From Rhodococcus opacus B4 (GTDB taxonomy: Bacteria > Actinomycetota > Actinomycetes > Mycobacteriales > Mycobacteriaceae), in assembly GCF_000010805.1 (NCBI RefSeq), contig NC_012522.1, positions 3,286,001 to 3,350,000 of the forward strand: a stretch of 64,000 nt of DNA, in the 5' to 3' direction. The position numbers and the translations under genes are program-made. Position 1 is the first letter of the stretch. Each line of letters starts with the position of its first letter. The notes under the pieces are model-generated. The model made no database searches, had not been told where the DNA came from, and saw only the letters and a list, made by a program, of their open reading frames with translations. Below, piece by piece: positions 54,626 through 62,763 of this stretch.

Positions 54626-55651
54626 GTGAGCGCGACACAAGAACAACGACTCCCCCAGAAGTCCGGGAACGAGTCCACCGGCGGTCGCCGTTGGACCCCG
54701 ACCTGGAACGGCACCAGCTCGGTCATCGCGATCACTGTGGCACTGTTCCTGTTCAGCTGGCTGATCGCCCCCGGCAGCATCTCGGGCAGCGCTATCGACT
54801 CGCTACTGCCCTTCGCCGGAATCCTGGCGATCGCGGCGATCGGTCAGACCATCGTGGTCATGCTCAAGGGCATCGACCTGTCGCTGCCCGGCATGATGAC
54901 CCTCGCCGCGCTGGTCAGCAGCCAGTACGCCCAGGATCACGGCAGTATCCTCGCCGCTCTGCTGGTCGTCGCCGCCATCGCCGTCGTCGTCGGACTGGTC
55001 AACGGCATCGTCGTCTCGGCATTCTCAGTGACCCCGCTGGTGGCCACTTTGGCAGTCAACGCCGTCCTGATGGGCGCCGCCCTCGCGTACTCCGGAGGAA
55101 CCCCGACCCGCGCACCGCAAAGTGTGTCCGACTTCGCGCTGGAAAAAACGGTCGGTGTTTCCAACACGGTATGGCTCGCGGTGCTGCTGATGATCGTGAC
55201 GGTATTCGCGACAGGGCGCACCGCCTGGGGGCGCCGGGTAGTCGCCGTCGGGTCCAACGAGCGGACCGCCCGCGCCGCGGGTGTGCGCACCTCCCGAATC
55301 AAGATCAGCGGATACGTCGCCGCGGCACTGTGTTACAGCGGCGCCGGTGTCCTGCTGGCCGGGTACGTGAGCACACCGAACACCAATGCCGGCACCAGCT
55401 ACCTCCTGCCGGCCATCGCAGCTGTGGTCGTCGGCGGCACCGCGCTGACCGGTGGTCGCGGCAACATCATCGGCACGGCGGTTGGGGCCCTGTTTCTGAG
55501 CCAGCTGACCCAGCTCGTGCTCTCCCTCGGAGCACCCTCTTCCACTCAGTTCCTCGTCCAGGCAGTGGTCATCGCCGTCGCGGTGGGAGCACAGCAACTG
55601 GACCTGCGTCACGTCATCCAACGTCTGACTCCCCGAAAGGAATCTGCATGA
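54626..55651 (+). CDS. RbsC-type ABC permease
   Basis: 341 residues from GTG 54626, 3 nt after the fusion gene. About ten TM helices with the family loop MLKGIDLSLPGMMTLAALVS and VVVGGTALTGGRGNIIGTAV. It should pair with the permease half of the preceding fusion to make a heterodimeric channel. The stop overlaps the SDR start (ATGA), linking transport to catabolism in one transcript. Confidence 0.9.
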   Translation: MSATQEQRLPQKSGNESTGGRRWTPTWNGTSSVIAITVALFLFSWLIAPGSISGSAIDSLLPFAGILAIAAIGQTIVVMLKGIDLSLPGMMTLAALVSSQYAQDHGSILAALLVVAAIAVVVGLVNGIVVSAFSVTPLVATLAVNAVLMGAALAYSGGTPTRAPQSVSDFALEKTVGVSNTVWLAVLLMIVTVFATGRTAWGRRVVAVGSNERTARAAGVRTSRIKISGYVAAALCYSGAGVLLAGYVSTPNTNAGTSYLLPAIAAVVVGGTALTGGRGNIIGTAVGALFLSQLTQLVLSLGAPSSTQFLVQAVVIAVAVGAQQLDLRHVIQRLTPRKESA

Positions 55652-56499
55652 CGAACATCGGTCAGCGACTGCACGAGAAGGTGGCCTTCGTGACCGGCGC
55701 CGCCCGCGGCCAAGGTCGATCGCACGCTCTCACCCTCGCGGACGAAGGCGCGGATCTCATCCTGCTCGACTCGGTACGCCCGATCGACCAGGTGAGCTAC
55801 GCAATGCCTGACCACGCGGACCTGAAGGAAACCGCACGCCTGGTGGAGGAACGGGGCCGCAGGGTGGTGATGATCGAAGCCGACGTCCGTGACGAGTCGA
55901 TGATCGCCGCGGTCGCCGAGGCCGCCGCCGAACTCGGTCGACTCGACATCGTCGTCGCCAACGCGGGCGTACTCGGAGCAGCCAAGCCCTCCTGGGAGCT
56001 CACCCGTGCCGAATGGGACACCCTGATCGACATCAACCTCACCGGCGTCTGGCAGACGATGAAGGCGGCGCTGCCGCACATCATCGCCGGCGGCCGAGGC
56101 GGGTCGATCATCGCGATCAGTTCCATCGCGGGCATTCGCGGAGTGCCGCACGTGGCGCACTACAGCGCCGCCAAGCACGCGCTGGTCGGACTGGTCGGCT
56201 CGGTCGCGAACGAGGTTGCTCCGCACAGCATCCGGGTGAATACCGTGCATCCGACCAATGTCCGCACGGACATGATCGACAATCCGACGGCGGCGAAGAT
56301 CTTCCGGCCCGACCTCGAGAACCCGACCCTCGACGACGGGATCGACGTTCTCGGGCGGATCAACCTGCTGCCGGTGCCATGGGTGGACTCCGCCGACATC
56401 TCCGAGGCCGTCCTGTGGCTGGCCAGCGACGAGTCGCGGTATGTGACCGGCACCGCGCTGCCCGTCGATGCCGGAATGCTCGCGAAGTACCCCGGCTGA
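55648..56499 (+). CDS. Mycofactocin-type short-chain dehydrogenase
   Basis: 283 residues from ATG 55648, CGAAAGG upstream. The glycine motif TGAARGQGRSHALTLADEGA and the long insert after it (LDSVRPIDQVSYAMPDHADL) are typical of SDRs that hold NAD tightly and hand electrons to mycofactocin. Catalytic ISSIAG Ser and Tyr-Lys in HYSAAKHALVG are present. It would oxidise an alcohol of the imported substrate. No mft genes are in the window. Confidence 0.87.
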   Translation: MTNIGQRLHEKVAFVTGAARGQGRSHALTLADEGADLILLDSVRPIDQVSYAMPDHADLKETARLVEERGRRVVMIEADVRDESMIAAVAEAAAELGRLDIVVANAGVLGAAKPSWELTRAEWDTLIDINLTGVWQTMKAALPHIIAGGRGGSIIAISSIAGIRGVPHVAHYSAAKHALVGLVGSVANEVAPHSIRVNTVHPTNVRTDMIDNPTAAKIFRPDLENPTLDDGIDVLGRINLLPVPWVDSADISEAVLWLASDESRYVTGTALPVDAGMLAKYPG

Positions 56500-56545
56500 C
56501 AACCCCTACTCCCCTTCAACCGACCCCAACAGAGAAGGAAACTCA

Positions 56546-56899
56546 ATGACACTCAATGGTGGACCGGTCCGCACGATCGCACTGATCGGACGCAAGCCGG
56601 GTATGTCGTTCGCCCAGTTCGACGAGTACTGGCGTGAGAAGCACGCCCCGCTCGCCGCGCAGGTGCCCGGTGTGATCCGCTACGTGCAGCGGCACGTCGT
56701 TCCGCAAGAAGGTGCCACCGAACCCGACAACGGATTCGGAATCGACGGTCTCGCCGTCCTCGATTACGAGAGCGCCGAGGCGATGGAGGCCGGTTGGGCG
56801 TCCGAGGCCGGCCAGGCAGCCCTCGCGGACGTCGAGAACTTCATCGGCAAGCACTACGTAGTGGTCCTCGAGGACCATGTCGTGGTCGACGACGCCTGA
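56546..56899 (+). CDS. EthD-domain protein
   Basis: 117 residues from ATG 56546, AGAAGGAA upstream. A dimeric ferredoxin-like barrel of the EthD family: IALIGRKPGMSFAQFDEYWR, EKHAPLAAQVPGVIRYVQRH and FIGKHYVVVLEDHVVV. EthD-like proteins accompany P450, decarboxylase or dioxygenase steps, and the His of EKHAPL is conserved. It is embedded between the SDR and LLM genes of the same operon. Its reaction is unknown. Confidence 0.85.
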   Translation: MTLNGGPVRTIALIGRKPGMSFAQFDEYWREKHAPLAAQVPGVIRYVQRHVVPQEGATEPDNGFGIDGLAVLDYESAEAMEAGWASEAGQAALADVENFIGKHYVVVLEDHVVVDDA

Positions 56900-56947
56900 A
56901 CCCCTCGGCGTCACCTCAAAGAATGACAATGAGTTAAGGATCCCGTC

Positions 56948-57808
56948 ATGGATGTGGGCGTAGTTTATTTCTTCACCGATCAGGGTCCGGACCCCGTGGA
57001 GTTCGGGCAGGCCGCGGAAGGGTACGGATTCGAGTCCCTGTTCGTGCCCGAGCACACGCATTTTCCGGTATCCCGGAAAACCGACTACCCGATCCCCTAC
57101 GGGGGACCCGAACTACCCGAGTTCTACCTACGCACCTACGACCAGATCGTCACGATGTCGATGATCGCTGCACACACGCAGACGATCATGCTCGGCACCG
57201 GTATCTGCCTGCTGGCCCAACACGATCCGATCGCGAAGGCCAAGCAGATCGCCACCCTCGACCACCTATCCGGCGGACGCGTCATCTGCGGTGTCGGAAT
57301 GGGGTGGAACGTCGAGGAAGCGGAAGCGCACGGCGTCGTGTGGAAGCAGCGCTACTCCACCGTGCGGGACAAACTCAAAGTCATGCAGGCACTGTGGACC
57401 GAGGAGGTGGCGAGCTTCGACGGCCCCCGTGCGTCGCTCGCCCCCTCGTGGGCCTGGCCGAAGCCCGCGCAGCCGAACGGCCCGCGCACCTACCTCGGCG
57501 GCGCCGGTCCCACCACGATGCGGCATGCCGCCGAGTGGGCCGACGCTTGGTACGTCGTGCCCTCCGCAGAAGATCCGAGTCTGTCGAAGACGGTGCCCGA
57601 ATTCCGCAGAGTCGTCGAGGAGTCCGGCCGCGACCCTGAGTCGGTCGGCATTGCGGTGGCCTCGGCGCCACCGGATCCCGCACTGCTCGAGAGCTATCGA
57701 GAATTGGGGATCGAACGGGCGGTGCTGTGGGTCGACCCGGCAGACGACCCGGGCGAGGGCATGCGCAACCTCGAGACTGTTTCCAAGGTTCTCGCACAGA
57801 TCTCCTAA
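56948..57808 (+). CDS. LLM-class oxidoreductase, probably F420-dependent
   Basis: 286 residues. Luciferase-like barrel of the F420 subgroup: QAAEGYGFESLFVPEHTHFP, MLGTGICLLAQHDPIAKAKQ, LDHLSGGRVICGVGMGWNVE and YLGGAGPTTMRHAAEWADAW. Such enzymes use deazaflavin F420 to oxidise or reduce secondary alcohols or enones. It follows EthD by 48 bp in the same transcript. Cofactor assignment is by subgroup resemblance only. Confidence 0.87.
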   Translation: MDVGVVYFFTDQGPDPVEFGQAAEGYGFESLFVPEHTHFPVSRKTDYPIPYGGPELPEFYLRTYDQIVTMSMIAAHTQTIMLGTGICLLAQHDPIAKAKQIATLDHLSGGRVICGVGMGWNVEEAEAHGVVWKQRYSTVRDKLKVMQALWTEEVASFDGPRASLAPSWAWPKPAQPNGPRTYLGGAGPTTMRHAAEWADAWYVVPSAEDPSLSKTVPEFRRVVEESGRDPESVGIAVASAPPDPALLESYRELGIERAVLWVDPADDPGEGMRNLETVSKVLAQIS

Positions 57809-57851
57809 CCAAAATTCCCAGAAATCAACCCTCACAGGAGGACCCGTTATC

Positions 57852-58364
57852 ATGAACGCTGCTACCGCGGATGTGAGCGTCACCGAGCTCGCCGAGCGAC
57901 TGACACGACTCGAGGACGTCCGCGCAATCGAACAGCTCAAGTATCGCTACGCAGGCTTCTGCGACAACGGCTACGACCCGCAAGGCATCGCCAGTCTCTT
58001 CGTCGAAGACGGTCGGTGGGTCGTGGACGGCGAGGGTGGATCCATGACCGGCCACGAGGAGATCAAGGCGCACTTCCGGACGTTGTCGGACAAGATCACC
58101 TGGGCTCTGCACTACATGATCGCCCCACGTGTGGAACTCGCCGACGACGGCCAGAGCGCAGTCGGATACTTCTATCTGCTGTGCCTGTGCACCATCGAGA
58201 ACAGTCAGGACGCCACCAAGAAGGACCCGGTCATCCTGACCATCAACTACACCGATCAGTTCGTCAAGCGCGACGGCACCTGGTACTTCCAGGAACTGCG
58301 CGGACGCACACACCAGGTGTCCAACTGGGATCAGGGTTGGGTCAAGCAGCCGTTCCGCGACTGA
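57852..58364 (+). CDS. SnoaL-like (NTF2-fold) protein
   Basis: 170 residues from ATG 57852, with CAGGAGG upstream. One SnoaL_4-type domain: LEDVRAIEQLKYRYAGFCDN, GIASLFVEDGRWVVDGEGGS, TGHEEIKAHFRTLSDKITWA and YTDQFVKRDGTWYFQELRGR. This is close in style to dehydratases and ring-opening helpers in steroid and polyketide routes. It is probably an active enzyme in the operon; a related broken copy lies at 43712. Confidence 0.85.
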   Translation: MNAATADVSVTELAERLTRLEDVRAIEQLKYRYAGFCDNGYDPQGIASLFVEDGRWVVDGEGGSMTGHEEIKAHFRTLSDKITWALHYMIAPRVELADDGQSAVGYFYLLCLCTIENSQDATKKDPVILTINYTDQFVKRDGTWYFQELRGRTHQVSNWDQGWVKQPFRD

Positions 58365-58444
58365 GCCACGTACACCATCGCGGGTGGGCAGGGTAGCAAG
58401 GAATTCAATTCTGTTCCGCCATTTCATATTCAGGGGAGGAAGTA

Positions 58445-59227
58445 ATGATCGAAACGGCTAGCGCTACGGGAACTCGACTTGCCGATCGGACGGCAGTGAT
58501 CACCGGCGGCGCGTCGGGTATCGGCCGCGCGAGCGCTCTACGGTTCGCCTCCGAGGGTGCCGAGGTCGTCGTGTGGGACCTCGATCCGGTCGGGATCGAT
58601 GCCGTGGTCACCGAGATCCGCCAGGAGGGCGGACGGGCTCACGGGGTGGCGGTCGACATCTCCGACGCGTCGGCGGTGGCAGCGGCGGCCGCTGAGACTG
58701 CAGCTGTGGCGGGTGAGGTGACGGTGCTGATGAACAACGCGGGTGTTCTCGACGATTATGCCCCGATCCTCGACACCGACGAGGCGCTGTGGGACCGCAT
58801 CGTCGGCGTCAACCTCAAGGGCATGTTCCTGGTGACCCGCGCGGTGTTGCCGGCGATGATCGCCGCCGGCGGCGGGTCGATCGTCAACACCGCCTCGGTC
58901 GCCGCATTCATCGCCGGTGGGGGCGGTACTGCATACACCAGTTCCAAGCACGGTGTCGTCGGGTTTACCCGGCAGATGTCCTTCGACTACGCGCACCAGA
59001 ATGTGCGGGTGAACGCGATCGCGCCAGGTGCGGTGGAAACCGGGATGTCCAAGGACATCTTGTACAACGAGGATCTGCCGGTCGTCGAGGCGCTGCGTAG
59101 TGCACCGGCGGGCCGGCACGCGCAGCCCGAGGAGTTGGCGAACGTCGCGCTGTTCCTGGTCAGCGACGAAGCGAGCTTCGTGCACGGCGCGGTCTACGTC
59201 GCGGACGGCGGCTGGACCATCCGCTGA
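58445..59227 (+). CDS. Classical short-chain dehydrogenase/reductase
   Basis: 260 residues, GGGGAGGAAG upstream. NAD(P) motif TGGASGIGRASALRFASEGA with Asp after beta-2 (VVVWDLDPVG), indicating NAD(H) preference, NNAGVLDDYAP, and active-site Tyr-Lys in YTSSKHGVVGF. It ends with the normal VADGGWTIR. This is the last gene of the operon that starts at 50894 and is followed by a strong terminator. Confidence 0.92.
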   Translation: MIETASATGTRLADRTAVITGGASGIGRASALRFASEGAEVVVWDLDPVGIDAVVTEIRQEGGRAHGVAVDISDASAVAAAAAETAAVAGEVTVLMNNAGVLDDYAPILDTDEALWDRIVGVNLKGMFLVTRAVLPAMIAAGGGSIVNTASVAAFIAGGGGTAYTSSKHGVVGFTRQMSFDYAHQNVRVNAIAPGAVETGMSKDILYNEDLPVVEALRSAPAGRHAQPEELANVALFLVSDEASFVHGAVYVADGGWTIR

Positions 59228-59243
59228 GATGTGCCCGCGTAGC

Positions 59244-59280
59244 CGAACGGCTCGGACCGGTTCCCGGTCCGAGCCGTTCG
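59244..59280. terminator. Strong terminator after the importer/catabolic operon
   Basis: A perfect 17-bp stem, CGAACGGCTCGGACCGG (59244-59260) and CCGGTCCGAGCCGTTCG (59264-59280), with a TTC loop, 16 bp after the SDR stop. The same TTC triloop style is seen at 45794. Confidence 0.9.
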
Positions 59281-59494
59281 ACGTCCGTCCACTCGGCGTC
59301 ACGGTTGTGACGCGCTGCGGACGGTGCAGTACTGCGCGGGATGTGCACAGCTGAAGCTCTCCGGATCCGGGCTCGCGCGCCGATATTGTGTGAACCGCCC
59401 GGAACCGGAGAGCGTTTGGAGGCCGACCCGCGAGAGCGCAGAGGCTGGGATAGCGGGCCTCGCGGGTCGGCGATCAGGGGGTTGGAGTGCGGGT

Positions 59495-60778
59495 CTACAG
59501 CCGGGAGCGGCGGGCGCACTCCACGCTCAGCAGGCCGAGGACTCCGACGGTGACCATGGCGTAGGTCGCGCTGCCGGTGGCGTCGATGATCATCCCCAGC
59601 ATCGGGGCGGCCAGCACGGCGCCGACATTGCTGACGGTCACGATGAGTCCACTCGTCTGGTAATTCGCCTGCGGCTGAGACAGTTCCGCCGCCCACGCCC
59701 AGTAGGTGCCACCGTAGAGCGATGCTGCCAGGAACATCATGCACAGGTAGATCCCCAGAGTGCTCGCGGGAATCCCAGGCAATGCGACAACCATGACACC
59801 GGCGAGACCGGCACCGATCATGTTCGTCTGGAATCGCTCGCCGCGGAAGAGCCTGTCCGACATCAGCCCCCCGATGGGGGCGGCGACGAGTTTGAACATG
59901 AAGGTGACGCCGATGATCGCCGAGGCTTCGAGCAGCGTCATGCCGCGGTCTTGTTCGAGGAACAAAGGCAGGGCGTAGGAAAGCCCGTAGAGGGTGATCG
60001 CCGTGCCTGCACCGTAGAGCGAGGACCACCAGACGCGGGAGCTGCGCAGCGCCTCGGCGAGTGATCCCGGTTTGGGGAGCGCGTCGAATCGGGTCGAGTG
60101 CGGGCGCCGGAGTCCGACGGGTTCGGCAACGAGGGCGTCCATCGAGGGCACACCGGGGTGGGTCTTGCGGAAGTCCTTGACAGTGAGCACGAACAACGTA
60201 CCGCAGGCGATGCTCGGGACCACGGTCAGCCACATCGAGGCGATCTCCCACGACATGCCGCTGTCGGTCAGCAGCGGTCCGGCGAACGAGGTGATCGAGA
60301 AGCCGACGCCGAGGAAGCCCATCAGGAGGCCGGTCGCGAAACCGCGCCGGTTCTTGGGGAACCACAAGGATGCATGGGTGGCGAGCGAGGCATTCATCAC
60401 GCCGCCGCAGCAACCCAGGAGCAGACGCAGGAGGAGCATGCCGGTGTAGGACTCACCGACCACCGGGATCAAGAGCGCCGAAACGGCGTTGCAGAGTAGG
60501 CCGATGACGACGATCTTCTTCACCCCGATACGGGCGGCCCACTTGCCGGCGAAGACCGGAACCACGCAGAACGTGAGCATCGATGCGGTGGTGAGCAACG
60601 ACAGTTGGGTGGCGTTGATTCCCCAGTCGTCCTGAATGACCGTGCCGAACACGGCGACGGTGTTCAGGCCGATGAAGCAGCACATGAAGCACAGCAGGCT
60701 GACCAGCAGGACCCACCAACTGTAGAGGGGCGCACGCGTGTAGGTCACACGCGCGCCGGTGAGCGTCGATGTTGTCAT
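59495..60778 (-). CDS. MFS transporter (monocarboxylate/OFA-like)
   Basis: 427 residues from ATG 60778 with AGGAG; an open frame to 60916 was rejected. Twelve TM helices; YSWWVLLVSLLCFMCCFIGL in TM1, KWAARIGVKKIVVIGLLCNA in loop 2-3, LWFPKNRRGFATGLLMGFLG in loop 4-5 and GLMSDRLFRGERFQTN in loop 8-9. The large cytosolic loop (about 195-240) is typical of oxalate/monocarboxylate antiporters. It could export a product or import an acid intermediate of the regulon; site F controls it. Confidence 0.87.
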   Translation of the reverse strand: MTTSTLTGARVTYTRAPLYSWWVLLVSLLCFMCCFIGLNTVAVFGTVIQDDWGINATQLSLLTTASMLTFCVVPVFAGKWAARIGVKKIVVIGLLCNAVSALLIPVVGESYTGMLLLRLLLGCCGGVMNASLATHASLWFPKNRRGFATGLLMGFLGVGFSITSFAGPLLTDSGMSWEIASMWLTVVPSIACGTLFVLTVKDFRKTHPGVPSMDALVAEPVGLRRPHSTRFDALPKPGSLAEALRSSRVWWSSLYGAGTAITLYGLSYALPLFLEQDRGMTLLEASAIIGVTFMFKLVAAPIGGLMSDRLFRGERFQTNMIGAGLAGVMVVALPGIPASTLGIYLCMMFLAASLYGGTYWAWAAELSQPQANYQTSGLIVTVSNVGAVLAAPMLGMIIDATGSATYAMVTVGVLGLLSVECARRSRL

Positions 60779-60937
60779 GACGTGACTCCTGGTATCTGGA
60801 TTCTCCGCCGACAAGGCAGGAGGCGTCTTCGGTGGGCGCGGTGAACCGAAGTGCACACGGCACGCGGCGGATTCGACCGTCAATTGCAGTCGGAACCGAT
60901 GCAGGCGGTGACGCAAGGTGGGGCCACAACCCGAGAA

Positions 60938-60979
60938 ACGAACGTACGTATGTTAGTTCGGTCTCGGTTGTCGTGTCAA
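60938..60979 (-). promoter_or_regulatory. Promoter and ACGAAC-type operator (site F) of the MFS gene
   Basis: Minus strand: TTGACA (60979-60974), 18-bp spacer, TAACAT (60955-60950), with operator ACGAACGTACGTATGT (plus-strand 60938-60953) overlapping the -10 box. The leader to ATG 60778 is about 165 nt. Confidence 0.75.
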
Positions 60980-61058
60980 CGATCACAACGAGGCGTGCGT
61001 GCCGAACAACCCCGCAGTGTCCAAGTAGTGAGGTCGAACAGGCTTCGGCCACAGAACA

Positions 61059-61096
61059 CGCATACGCCCGGCTGGTGCACCAGCCGGGCGTATGCG
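61059..61096. terminator. Perfect 38-bp palindrome terminator
   Basis: The 38 bp from 61059 to 61096 equal their own reverse complement (left half starts CGCATACGCCCGGCTGGT, centre TGCA). As RNA it folds into a 17-bp stem with a minimal loop. It begins 17 bp after the aldehyde dehydrogenase stop and should terminate that gene from the right. Confidence 0.85.
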
Positions 61097-61112
61097 AGGG
61101 CTTCGAGCGGTA

Positions 61113-62576
61113 TCAGACGAGCGAGACGGTGACCGCCTTGCTCTGCAGGTAGCCGTCGAGGGCTTCGCCGCCCATCTCCTTACCCCAACCGGACTGCTTG
61201 AAGCCGCCGAACGGCAGCGCGGCGTCGAATACGTTGTAGCAGTTGACCCAGACCGCACCGGCGTTGACCGCCTCGGCGAAGCGGTGGGCGCGACCGACGT
61301 TGCTCGTCCACACTCCGGCCGCCAGACCGTAGGTGGTGTCGTTCGCGCGGCGCAACACCTCCGCTTCGTCGTCGAACGGCATCAGCGACACCACCGGGCC
61401 GAAGATCTCCTCCCGGGCGATGGTCATGCCGTCATCGACCCCACCGAGCACGGTCGGTTCGAGGTAGTAGCCAGGCTCACGGGTCTGGGCACCACCGGCA
61501 ATAATTTCGGCTCCGTCACCGAGCGCGCCCTCGACGAAGGTCTTGACCTTGGAGCGGTGCTGGTCGGAGATCATCGGGCCGACCAGCACACCGCGCTCGG
61601 CGCTGGGGCCGATCTTGATCTGCGGCACCTTGGCGGCGATACGGGTCTGGACCTCGTCGTAGACGTTGCGCTGCACATACAGCCGCGACCCGGCCGTGCA
61701 GGCCTCACCCTGGGCGTAGAGGACGGCACCGAGCACTCCGTCGACGGCGATGTCGAGATCGGCGTCGTCGTAGATGACATTGGGGGATTTGCCGCCGAGT
61801 TCGAGGGTCAGCTTGCTCAGGTTCGATGCGGCCGCGACGACGATCCTCTTGCCGGTCTCGACCGAGCCGGTGAACGCAACCTTGTCGACCTGCGGGTGAC
61901 CGGCCAACGGAGCACCGGCGTCCGCGCCCGTTCCGGTGATCACGTTGACCACTCCGTCGGGCACACCGGCTTCGACAGCCAACTCCGCCAGGCGCAGCGG
62001 CGCCAGGGAGGCGAGTTCGGCGGGTTTGAGCACCACGGTGCATCCGGCGGCGAGCGCCGGGGCGAGCTTCCAGATCGCGGCGAGTGCGGCGCCGTTCCAG
62101 GGGATGATCTGCGCGACGACGCCGACCGGCTGCCGCCGGGTGTAGGAGAAGAAGTCGCCGGGGTTCTGCCGCGACAGCGGGATGGTGCGTCCCTCGAGCT
62201 TGGTGGTCCACCCGGCCATGTAGCGCAGCAGGTCGGCCATGTTCGGCAGGTCGATGTCGCGGATGAACGCGTAGGGCTTTCCGCAGTCCTGGGTGTCGAC
62301 GAGGGCGATCTCGTCCGCGTTGGCCTCGATGAGGTCCGCGAAGCGGTGCAGGATCCGGGCGCGGGCCTCGGCCGGCATCCGCCGCCACGGGCCGTCGTCG
62401 AATGCGCGGCGGGCAGCCTGCACCGCCAGTTCGACGTCGCGCGGGCCGCCTGCGGCGATCTCGGCGAGCTTTTCTCCGGTCGACGGGTTGAAGACGTCGA
62501 CAGTGCCGCCTTCGACCGGATCCACCCACTTACCGTCGATCAGCAGTTGATGACGGCTGGGGCTGGTCTCGGACAT
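61113..62576 (-). CDS. NAD(P)-dependent aldehyde dehydrogenase
   Basis: 487 residues. Complete ALDH: IIPWNGAALAAIWKLAPALA, general base in LELGGKSPN, catalytic Cys in GEACTAGSR (Gln of the usual GQxC replaced by Glu), EEIFGPVVSLMPFDDEAEV and C-terminal PFGGFKQSGWGKEMG. It oxidises an aldehyde made by the SDR steps. GGAGAAAAG precedes the ATG. Controlled by site G. It is only moderately similar to the aldehyde dehydrogenase at 26272. Confidence 0.93.
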   Translation of the reverse strand: MSETSPSRHQLLIDGKWVDPVEGGTVDVFNPSTGEKLAEIAAGGPRDVELAVQAARRAFDDGPWRRMPAEARARILHRFADLIEANADEIALVDTQDCGKPYAFIRDIDLPNMADLLRYMAGWTTKLEGRTIPLSRQNPGDFFSYTRRQPVGVVAQIIPWNGAALAAIWKLAPALAAGCTVVLKPAELASLAPLRLAELAVEAGVPDGVVNVITGTGADAGAPLAGHPQVDKVAFTGSVETGKRIVVAAASNLSKLTLELGGKSPNVIYDDADLDIAVDGVLGAVLYAQGEACTAGSRLYVQRNVYDEVQTRIAAKVPQIKIGPSAERGVLVGPMISDQHRSKVKTFVEGALGDGAEIIAGGAQTREPGYYLEPTVLGGVDDGMTIAREEIFGPVVSLMPFDDEAEVLRRANDTTYGLAAGVWTSNVGRAHRFAEAVNAGAVWVNCYNVFDAALPFGGFKQSGWGKEMGGEALDGYLQSKAVTVSLV

Positions 62577-62693
62577 CTTTTCTCCTTCAGGTAGAGCTGT
62601 TCGGCGAACACACGAACGCCGGCGGCGATGATGCGGCCGTGGGTGCCGCCCGGCGCGCGCGGAAGTCCGCGGGACCCGGCACGCTTACCACAT

Positions 62694-62742
62694 ACGAACG
62701 ATTGTTTTCTTACGGTACCGGGTGGGCACCCATCCATGTCAA
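62694..62742 (-). promoter_or_regulatory. Promoter and ACGAAC-type operator (site G) of the aldehyde dehydrogenase
   Basis: Minus strand: TTGACA (62742-62737), a possible -10 TACCGT (62717-62712, 19-bp spacer), then the operator, read on the plus strand as ACGAACGATTGTTTTC (62694-62709), 3 bp downstream. This is the weakest right half of the six sites. Confidence 0.65.
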
Positions 62743-62763
62743 CGATCGGCGCCCACCAGGAGA

